5,011 nucleotides of DNA, taken from NCBI GenBank assembly GCA_023257975.1, contig JALRAW010000185.1, forward strand, positions 1 through 5,011, given 5' to 3'. Made by a program: the position numbers and the translations under genes. The notes under the pieces are model-generated. The model did no database searches. It was not told the origin of the DNA and was given only the letters and a program-made list of their open reading frames with translations. Source of the stretch: Candidatus Fonsibacter sp. Lineage in GTDB: Bacteria > Pseudomonadota > Alphaproteobacteria > Pelagibacterales > Pelagibacteraceae. Positions 1 through 5,011 of the stretch are shown here, one piece after another; position 1 is the stretch's first letter; each line of letters opens with the position of its first letter.

Positions 1-1
1 T

Positions 2-484
2 TATGAGCATAGATTAATAGATGACATGGTTGCATGTGCAATGAAATGGAGCGGTAAATACGTTTGGGCTTGTAAAAATTATGATGGAGATGTTCAATCA
101 GACACTGTTGCCCAAGGATTTGGTTCATTAGGTTTAATGACAAGTGTTTTAATGACTCCTGATGGAAAAACTGTTGAGGCTGAAGCTGCCCATGGAACTG
201 TAACTAGACATTACAGAGAGCATCAAAAAGGTAAACAAACATCCACTAATCCTATAGCTTCTATTTTTGCATGGACAAGAGGACTAGCACATAGAGGAAA
301 ATTGGATGGTAATAGCGAATTAATAAAATTTTCTAATACTCTAGAAAAAGTTTGTGTTGCGAGCGTGGAAAAAGGATATATGACAAAAGACCTTGCAATT
401 TTAATTAATAAAGATGCAAAGTATCAAACTACAACTGAATTTTTAGAAACTATAAATTCTAATCTTAAAAAAGAATTAAATTAA
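2..484 (+). CDS. icd: NADP-dependent isocitrate dehydrogenase, C-terminal part (5' truncated by window edge)
   Basis: This enzyme oxidatively decarboxylates isocitrate to 2-oxoglutarate in the cytoplasmic TCA cycle, producing NADPH. The frame is open from base 2, and the true start lies outside the window. The visible 160 residues begin [11 protein letters not shown] and match the C-terminal part of the eukaryote-like dimeric family (human IDH1/IDH2 type, about 400 residues), not the E. coli Icd type. Visible residues D7, D30 and D34 (in LIDDM and YDGDVQSD) correspond to the metal-binding aspartates D252, D275 and D279 of human IDH1. The later HGTVTRHYR segment carries the Arg-His pair that contacts the NADP 2'-phosphate, so NADP use is expected. 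[19 protein letters not shown] is also typical of the family. The reading frame is intact to TAA at 482-484. That stop overlaps the stop of the convergent alaS. The identification is firm; only the N-terminal portion is unseen. Confidence 0.96.
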   Translation, partial: YEHRLIDDMVACAMKWSGKYVWACKNYDGDVQSDTVAQGFGSLGLMTSVLMTPDGKTVEAEAAHGTVTRHYREHQKGKQTSTNPIASIFAWTRGLAHRGKLDGNSELIKFSNTLEKVCVASVEKGYMTKDLAILINKDAKYQTTTEFLETINSNLKKELN

Positions 485-496
485 TTAATTTTTTTT
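468..496 (+). terminator. AT-only hairpin with U8 tract at the icd/alaS convergent end
   Basis: In the + strand RNA, bases 468-479 pair with 485-496 (12 bp: 11 A-U and one G-U at 473/491) around a 5-base loop. The 3' arm ends in eight U. The structure covers both overlapping stop codons and is the only candidate end signal for icd, because no spacer exists. For alaS transcripts, the opposite strand gives the same fold with an A-C mismatch in place of the G-U and a U-rich exit (U6 at 472-467). With no G-C pairs the hairpin is weak and could be a chance product of base composition. Its position and U-tract favour a terminator role. Confidence 0.35.
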
Positions 497-3159
497 AAAA
501 TTTCTTCAAAAGAACTTTCAATTTTTGAACTATCAGAACCTCCGCTGGCTTGAGCAAAATCTTTTCTTCCACCGCCGCCTTTTCCTCCTAAAATTACCCC
601 TATTTCTTTAGCTAATTTGGAGGCATCATATTCATTATTTAGATCATTAGTTATTCCAACAGCAACGGTAACTTTTCCTTCGTTTACAGAATATAAAATA
701 ATAATTTTTTTTTGTAATTCTTTTTTTTGTTCTTCAATAAAACTTTGAATTCTTTTTACTGGATAGTCTAATAATTTTTGAAATCTGACACTAATTTTAT
801 TATGATTAACATCTTTGATTATATTTTTGTTCTGATTTGATAATATATTTTTAACTTCTAAATCTTCTAATGTTTTTTTTAAAATAGCAATTCTTGTTGA
901 AAAATCTTCTTCTTTAATTTCTTCAGTATTACCTCCTAAATCTTTTATATTTTTTTCCAATTCATTAATTTGAGCTATTTTGCTTTGATTAATTTTATAA
1001 TATTCATTTGCTTTATTTTTTAAGTACTCTGCTAACTGAACATCTCTTAAAGCTTCGACTCTTCTTACTCCTGCTGCAACAGGAGATTGACTTACAACTG
1101 AAAATTTTCCAATTTCATAAGTATTTTTAACATGTGTTCCTCCACACAATTCTATGGAAAAAGATTTATTACCATCAGTGCCCATTGTTACAACTCTTAC
1201 TTCTTCTCCATACTTTTCTCCGAACAGCGCTAAAGCTCCCTCTGCTACAGCAGCTTTTGGAGTCATAAGTCTTGTTTGGACATCTGATTTTTGTTCAATG
1301 ATTTTATTAACACAATCATTAATCTTAATCATTTCTTGATCGCTGATTGATTTATTGTGACTAAAATCAAATCTTAATCTATCTGGTCCAACATATGACC
1401 CCTTTTGAGCAACATGTTTTCCAAGGGTTCTTCTTAATGATTCATGAAGCAAATGTGTTGCGGAATGATAAGCTCTGATATTCTGTCTTTTAATTGAATC
1501 AATTTTAAGATTTGCCTGGTCACCTTTTTTAATTTCTCCTGAAATAAGTTTTCCATAATGAATATAAAGATCACCGAACATTTTTTTTGTATCTGTTACC
1601 TCAAATTTAAAATTATTATTAGAAATAAAGCCTTTGTCTCCTAATTGACCTCCAGACTCTCCGTAAAATGGGGTCTGATTTAAAATAAGAGCTAACTCTA
1701 AATTTTTATTTGAACTATCAATTTCTTTATCAATACTAACTATTGATAAAATAACCCCTTGAGAAGACTCTGTATTGTAACCTAAAAATTCTGTAGGACC
1801 GTATTTTTCTTTAAGTTCAAACCAAATTTTTGAAGTCTGATCAGAGCCAGAACCTTTCCATGATGCTCTTGCAATTTTTTTACTTTCTAACATTAGTACA
1901 TTAAACTTATCTTCATCTATAGATATCTTTTTATCTTTTAAAAAATCCTGCGTAAGATCTAAAGGAAATCCATATGTGTCGTATAATTTAAAGGCTAACT
2001 CTCCCGAAAGCTTATTATTTTTTACATTACCAATTTCTGTATTCAATATTTTCATTCCATTCTTAAGCATCAAAGAAAATCTTTCTTCTTCTAATTTTAA
2101 ATTTTCAGAAATTAAAGTTTCTGCCCTTTTAAGTTCAGGATATTCAGAACTCATTTCAGAAATAAGAGTTGGAAGAACTTTATAAAGAACTGGTAAATCT
2201 GATCCTAAAGTAAAAGTATGACGCATAGCTCTTCTCATTATTCTTCTTAGAACATATCCTCTTCCTTCATTAGAGGGCAAAACTCCATCTGCTATTAAAA
2301 ATGCTGTTGCTCTTAAATGATCAGCAATAACTCTAAAGCTTGGTATATTTTTTTCTGATACTTTAATATTAATAAAATTTTCTGCTGACTTAATTATATT
2401 TTTGAATAAATCTATTTGATAGTTATCATGAGTGCCTTGTAGTACTGCAGCTATCCTCTCTAAACCCATACCTGTATCAACTGAAGGTTTGGGTAGGTTA
2501 ACTCTTTTATCTTTTGAAATTTGTTCAAATTGCATAAATACAAGATTCCAAATTTCTACAAATCTATTTCCATCCTGGTCGACGGTTCCAGGCGGACCAC
2601 CTTTAAGATGATCTCCGTGATCATAAAAAATTTCAGAGCAAGGACCACAAGGACCTGTATCTCCCATTGACCAAAAATTATCGTTAGTCTTAATTCTTAT
2701 AATTCGACCATCTTGCAGCCCTGAGATTTTTTTCCATAAATTAAACGCCTCATCATCCTCGTGAAAAACTGTTACTGTTAGTTTTTCTTTTGATATTCCA
2801 TAGTCTTTAGTGATTAATTCCCAAGCAAATTTAATTGCAGATTCTTTAAAATAATCTCCAAATGAAAAATTTCCCAACATTTCAAAAAAGGTATGATGTC
2901 GAGGTGTGTAGCCTACGTTTTCTAAATCATTATGTTTTCCTCCAGCTCTAACGCATTTTTGAGAAGTTGTTGCTCTTTTAAAAGGAAGTTTTTCTAAGCC
3001 TGTAAAAACATTTTTAAATTGAACCATTCCTGAGTTTGTAAACATTAGTGTAGGGTCGTTTTGAGGAACTAAAGAACTGGAATCTACTACCTGATGCGAA
3101 TTTTTTAAAAAAAAATTCTTAAAAGTTCTCCTACATTCAGTAAGCGTTTTTGTACCCAT
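481..3159 (-). CDS. alaS: Alanyl-tRNA synthetase, complete
   Basis: This cytoplasmic class II synthetase charges tRNA-Ala with alanine and hydrolyses mischarged Ser- and Gly-tRNA-Ala. The 892 residues are close to the usual bacterial length of about 875-880. The catalytic domain comes first: [12 protein letters not shown] at 34-45 (motif 1 region), [19 protein letters not shown] at 87-105 (motif 2) and GMGLERIAA at 230-238 (motif 3). [12 protein letters not shown] at 171-182 is also characteristic. The editing domain carries the zinc-ligand pairs H565/H569 (HSATH) and C672/H676 (CGGTH), so editing should be active. A lysine-rich, coiled-coil-like stretch lies at about 710-770. The C-Ala domain follows, with the glycine-rich [17 protein letters not shown] at 858-874. 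The start at 3159 fits the family N-terminus ([16 protein letters not shown] follows at 22-37). No clear Shine-Dalgarno precedes it. The gene lies 114 bases downstream of recA on the same strand and may be partly read from it through the intergenic hairpin. Its stop (481-483) overlaps that of icd. Confidence 0.98.
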   Translation of the reverse strand: MGTKTLTECRRTFKNFFLKNSHQVVDSSSLVPQNDPTLMFTNSGMVQFKNVFTGLEKLPFKRATTSQKCVRAGGKHNDLENVGYTPRHHTFFEMLGNFSFGDYFKESAIKFAWELITKDYGISKEKLTVTVFHEDDEAFNLWKKISGLQDGRIIRIKTNDNFWSMGDTGPCGPCSEIFYDHGDHLKGGPPGTVDQDGNRFVEIWNLVFMQFEQISKDKRVNLPKPSVDTGMGLERIAAVLQGTHDNYQIDLFKNIIKSAENFINIKVSEKNIPSFRVIADHLRATAFLIADGVLPSNEGRGYVLRRIMRRAMRHTFTLGSDLPVLYKVLPTLISEMSSEYPELKRAETLISENLKLEEERFSLMLKNGMKILNTEIGNVKNNKLSGELAFKLYDTYGFPLDLTQDFLKDKKISIDEDKFNVLMLESKKIARASWKGSGSDQTSKIWFELKEKYGPTEFLGYNTESSQGVILSIVSIDKEIDSSNKNLELALILNQTPFYGESGGQLGDKGFISNNNFKFEVTDTKKMFGDLYIHYGKLISGEIKKGDQANLKIDSIKRQNIRAYHSATHLLHESLRRTLGKHVAQKGSYVGPDRLRFDFSHNKSISDQEMIKINDCVNKIIEQKSDVQTRLMTPKAAVAEGALALFGEKYGEEVRVVTMGTDGNKSFSIELCGGTHVKNTYEIGKFSVVSQSPVAAGVRRVEALRDVQLAEYLKNKANEYYKINQSKIAQINELEKNIKDLGGNTEEIKEEDFSTRIAILKKTLEDLEVKNILSNQNKNIIKDVNHNKISVRFQKLLDYPVKRIQSFIEEQKKELQKKIIILYSVNEGKVTVAVGITNDLNNEYDASKLAKEIGVILGGKGGGGRKDFAQASGGSDSSKIESSFEEILKKIN

Positions 3160-3180
3160 ATTAACTTATAGATACAACTT

Positions 3181-3186
3181 TTTATA
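3181..3186 (-). promoter_or_regulatory. Possible -10 element for alaS
   Basis: Read on the minus strand, this is TATAAA inside an alternating TATATATAAA run. It lies 21 bases upstream of the alaS ATG and just downstream of the intergenic hairpin. No convincing -35 box is seen 16-18 bases further upstream, where the hairpin arm lies. In DNA this AT-rich such a hexamer can arise by chance, so this is only a candidate for an alaS-specific promoter, which alaS would need if the hairpin stops recA transcripts. Confidence 0.2.
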
Positions 3187-3202
3187 TATATGTCTAGAAT
3201 GC

Positions 3203-3232
3203 TAAAGGCGCTTTTCTTTAAAAGCGCCTTTA
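3203..3232 (-). terminator. 13-bp hairpin in the recA-alaS spacer, likely recA terminator or attenuator
   Basis: A perfect inverted repeat of 13 bp (3203-3215 with 3220-3232) flanks a 4-base loop. It has a GC core (GGCGC/GCGCC) and A/T-rich ends, in a spacer that is otherwise almost all A/T. It starts 42 bases after the recA stop. On the minus strand the 3' arm ends in only three U and then GCAUUCU, so the U-tract is poor and read-through into alaS is plausible. The structure is seen directly; the terminator or attenuator role is inferred from its place between two codirectional genes. Confidence 0.65.
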
Positions 3233-3273
3233 ATTAACGTATTAAGAATATTAAAGTTTAAAAATTAATTAGC

Positions 3274-4374
3274 TTATTTATCTTCTTTACTATCTTCTTT
3301 TTCTTCAGAAATATTGTCAGAATGATCACTTAATTTTTCTGATATCAATTTAGCATTTGTTCTAACTGCCATTTCAATTTCAGCTGCAATCTTTGGATTT
3401 AGCTTTAGGTATTGCTTAACATTATCTCTTCCTTGTCCTATTTTTTCGCCTTTATAAGAGTACCATGCGCCAGCTTTTTCTATAATATTTGCTTTAGCTG
3501 CTAAATCAACAACTTCTCCCATTTTACTAATGCCTTCTCCATACATTATGTCGAACTCAATCACTTTAAATGGAGGTGCAACTTTATTCTTTACAACCTT
3601 AACTCGTGTTTGGTTGCCAATTATCTCTTCCTTATCTTTAATTGCTCCTATTCTTCTAATATCTAATCTTACAGAAGAGTAAAATTTAAGAGCGTTTCCT
3701 CCTGCAGTTGTTTCTGGACTACCAAACATAACTCCTATTTTCATTCTTATTTGATTTATAAAAATAATCATTGTATTTGTCTTGGAAACAGAACCTGTTA
3801 ACTTTCTTAAAGCTTGACTCATTAATCGAGCTTGTAAGCCCATATGGTGATCTCCCATCTCTCCTTCTAATTCTGCTCTTGGCGTTAAAGCAGCTACAGA
3901 ATCCACAACTAGAACAGAAATAGATCCTGATCTAACTAAAGTGTCAGCAATTTCTAATGCTTGCTCACCTGTATCTGGTTGAGAAATTAATAATTCAGTT
4001 GTGTTAACACCTAATTTTTTTGCATAAACAGGGTCAAGAGCATGCTCAGCATCTATGAATGCACAAATTCCACCTTTTTTTTGTGCCTCAGCAATAACCT
4101 GTAGTGATAAAGTAGTTTTACCAGATGACTCTGGCCCATAAATTTCTATGATTCTACTTTTTGGAAGGCCTCCAATTCCAAGTGCTAAATCTAATCCTAA
4201 TGATCCAGTTGATATAGATTCTATATCAAGAACTCTAGACTGTCCTAATCTCATTACAGAACCTTTTCCGTAATTTTGATCTATTTGACTTATCGCAGCA
4301 TCTAACGCTTTTTGTTTTTCTTTTTTATCTTCTGTCTTTTCAGTATTTACAACTTTGAGAGTATTTTTAGTCAT
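3274..4374 (-). CDS. recA: RecA recombinase, complete
   Basis: RecA forms ATP-dependent filaments on single-stranded DNA, carries out strand exchange in homologous recombination, and triggers LexA and UmuD self-cleavage where those exist. The 366 residues fit the family (353 in E. coli) with a 14-residue longer, lysine-rich N-terminus. Walker A GPESSGKT is at 80-87. The catalytic glutamate is E110 (DAEHALDP). Walker B VLVVD is at 154-158. DNA-binding loop L1 is around 170-183 ([14 protein letters not shown]), and loop L2 is around 207-232, beginning [12 protein letters not shown] with Q208 equivalent to E. coli Q194. The C-terminus is an acidic, Ser/Glu/Asp-rich tail, which in the family tempers DNA binding. 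The start at 4374 is supported by an AAAAAGGA Shine-Dalgarno about six bases upstream. The tolC-like gene lies upstream and alaS downstream on the same strand. A putative SOS operator lies in the leader. Confidence 0.99.
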   Translation of the reverse strand: MTKNTLKVVNTEKTEDKKEKQKALDAAISQIDQNYGKGSVMRLGQSRVLDIESISTGSLGLDLALGIGGLPKSRIIEIYGPESSGKTTLSLQVIAEAQKKGGICAFIDAEHALDPVYAKKLGVNTTELLISQPDTGEQALEIADTLVRSGSISVLVVDSVAALTPRAELEGEMGDHHMGLQARLMSQALRKLTGSVSKTNTMIIFINQIRMKIGVMFGSPETTAGGNALKFYSSVRLDIRRIGAIKDKEEIIGNQTRVKVVKNKVAPPFKVIEFDIMYGEGISKMGEVVDLAAKANIIEKAGAWYSYKGEKIGQGRDNVKQYLKLNPKIAAEIEMAVRTNAKLISEKLSDHSDNISEEKEDSKEDK

Positions 4375-4417
4375 TTTATTCCTTTTTAATTTATTTTATT
4401 GTCTAGCGACTCAATAA

Positions 4418-4439
4418 AACAAATGTACACATTTTGTTC
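4418..4439 (-). promoter_or_regulatory. Putative SOS (LexA-type) operator upstream of recA
   Basis: On the minus strand, 4439-4425 read GAAC-N7-GTAC, one base from the alphaproteobacterial SOS consensus GAAC-N7-GAAC. The site overlaps a near-perfect inverted repeat, AACAAATGT-AC-ACATTTTGTT (4418-4438, one bulged base). It would sit at about +3 to +25 relative to a start site predicted from the -10 at 4454-4449, a typical position for a repressor site. The sequence match is direct. Binding by LexA is inferred, and whether this organism has lexA cannot be seen here. Confidence 0.45.
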
Positions 4440-4448
4440 TTTTATTCA

Positions 4449-4454
4449 ATTATA
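4449..4454 (-). promoter_or_regulatory. recA: Candidate -10 box of the recA promoter
   Basis: Read on the minus strand this is a consensus TATAAT hexamer, 74 bases upstream of the recA ATG. Transcription would begin near 4442, giving a leader of about 68 bases that contains the putative operator and the Shine-Dalgarno. No good -35 hexamer is seen 16-18 bases upstream (4471-4478 is all A/T apart from one base). A second, weaker candidate is TAAAAT nearer the gene, with TTGTTT 18 bases before it, but that would leave a leader too short for the Shine-Dalgarno. Confidence 0.4.
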
Positions 4455-4486
4455 TTAATAAGTAATTGAAATATATGTATTTTTTA

Positions 4487-4741
4487 CTAAAAAATATGTC
4501 TTATCCAGTTTTTATTTGGATAATCATTAGGATCGTATAGTTTTGTCTCTAGAGCTAAATTTTTTGCAGTCAGACTGCCTATTGAAGATAAAAGTTTAAA
4601 TTGAGAAACAATTCTGTCCTTATCAGAAATTGCATTATTCACTCTTGATTCAAGTAACGTAGATCTTGATGTAATAACATCTAATGTTGATCTTGATCCC
4701 GAGGTTGCAATCCTATTTGGGAGAGAGATAGGGCAAAGCAA
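4487..4741 (-). CDS. tolC: TolC-family outer-membrane efflux protein, C-terminal fragment (5' end lost at a sequence break)
   Basis: TolC-type proteins form the trimeric outer-membrane and periplasmic channel of tripartite drug exporters and type I secretion systems. From residue 14 of this frame, SGSRSTLDVITSRSTLLESR and then QFKLLSSIGSLTAKNLAL match the final helical repeat of alphaproteobacterial TolC, where [VS]GSRTTLDVL and LL(A/S)xIGxLTAExL are hallmarks. The ending LYDPNDYPNKNWIRHIF resembles the usual YDP-containing tail. The stop is TAG at 4487-4489. Upstream of about 4705 the similarity stops: the first 13 residues look unrelated, and the frame closes at a stop at 4763-4765. A TTG at 4741 gives a formal start but is not a credible gene start for a protein of about 450 residues. 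The real gene must continue elsewhere, so this is a fragment cut by a chimeric join or rearrangement. It lies 112 bases upstream of recA, on the same strand. Confidence 0.7.
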   Translation of the reverse strand: MLCPISLPNRIATSGSRSTLDVITSRSTLLESRVNNAISDKDRIVSQFKLLSSIGSLTAKNLALETKLYDPNDYPNKNWIRHIF

Positions 4742-5011
4742 TGGTGATGTTTTACTTACTATTTATGATGATAGCAAGGATAAAAGTAGGCCTGTGACTT
4801 GTGTTGCAAAGTGCTGTTTATAACTTATTTTACGTTTCTGTTACGACTATTTTTATGAGCTGATAGGTTGGAGAAAATTTATTCGAGTGCAACCTGAACC
4901 ACTACTTGAGCTTCGCACTGACCGCACGTCCACTGAGACGGAAGACCGTTTCATATTCAGCCTTATCATCCTGCCCCTCACTCCCTTGCCCAGGCTGACC
5001 TCAACTGTCTT
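4706..5011. other. Unidentified tail of differing composition, probably chimeric or foreign
   Basis: No gene is recognised in these bases. By hand count, GC is about 33% at 4741-4800, 32% at 4801-4860, 43% at 4861-4920, 53% at 4921-4980 and 58% at 4981-5011, unlike the AT-rich remainder. Several frames are open but ambiguous. On +, one frame runs through 4707-4823 and reads AILFGREIGQSNGDVLL and onward to TAA at 4821-4823. The same frame is then open again from 4824 to the window end. On -, 5011 to 4853 is open for 52 codons and closes with TAA. None gives a protein family I know. No terminal inverted repeats, transposase motifs, tRNA or target-site duplication are seen. A library or assembly chimera is the simplest explanation. 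Confidence 0.55.

Noticed and set aside
1154..1339. 61-codon + strand frame inside alaS
   Set aside because: It is antisense to the alaS editing domain, whose reading frame and catalytic residues are intact, and it encodes nothing recognisable. It is a shadow frame.
1976..2185. 69-codon + strand frame inside alaS
   Set aside because: It is antisense to a conserved part of alaS, with no family resemblance and no ribosome-binding site of note. It is a shadow frame.
4853..5011. Minus-strand open frame of 52 codons running in from the window edge
   Set aside because: Its Ser/Arg/Val-rich translation matches no family I know, and a + frame over the same bases is equally open, so it was not called as a gene.
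4706..5011. Insertion sequence or prophage end disrupting tolC
   Set aside because: I see no terminal inverted repeat, transposase or integrase motif, or target duplication at the join. A chimeric join explains the data with fewer assumptions.
1..5011. CRISPR array, tRNA/rRNA gene or novel defence-type system
   Set aside because: No regularly spaced repeats, cloverleaf-like segments or rRNA-like stretches were seen. Bases 2-4705 are almost wholly accounted for by ordinary housekeeping genes and short spacers.

Overview
The window looks like part of an AT-rich, streamlined marine alphaproteobacterium, most likely SAR11/Pelagibacterales. This rests on the very low GC of the coding DNA, the short spacers, the protein sequences and the gene order. 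It is inferred from sequence character and was not checked by a database search.

Layout: (1) Bases 2-484 (+) hold the C-terminal 160 residues of an NADP-dependent isocitrate dehydrogenase of the eukaryote-like, IDH1-type family (icd). (2) Bases 481-3159 (-) hold a complete alanyl-tRNA synthetase gene (alaS). It converges on icd, and the two stop codons overlap in one TTAA. An AT-only hairpin with a U8 tail straddles the overlap. (3) Bases 3160-3273 form a short spacer with a 13-bp GC-cored hairpin, probably the recA terminator or attenuator. (4) Bases 3274-4374 (-) hold a complete recA. (5) Bases 4375-4486 form the recA upstream region, with a good Shine-Dalgarno, a consensus -10, and a near-match to the alphaproteobacterial SOS box inside a larger inverted repeat. 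(6) Bases 4487 to about 4705 (-) hold the C-terminal end of a TolC-family outer-membrane channel protein. (7) From about 4705 to 5011 the sequence no longer resembles TolC. GC rises stepwise from about 32% to about 58%, and nothing there is recognisable. This looks like a chimeric join, contamination or, less likely, a real rearrangement.

The genes are housekeeping: TCA-cycle oxidation, tRNA charging, recombination and repair, and export. From memory, recA-alaS-icd proximity is a common alphaproteobacterial arrangement. No new multi-gene system is visible. The points worth a second look are the putative SOS operator of recA, the compact convergent icd/alaS end, and the break in tolC with its unexplained tail.
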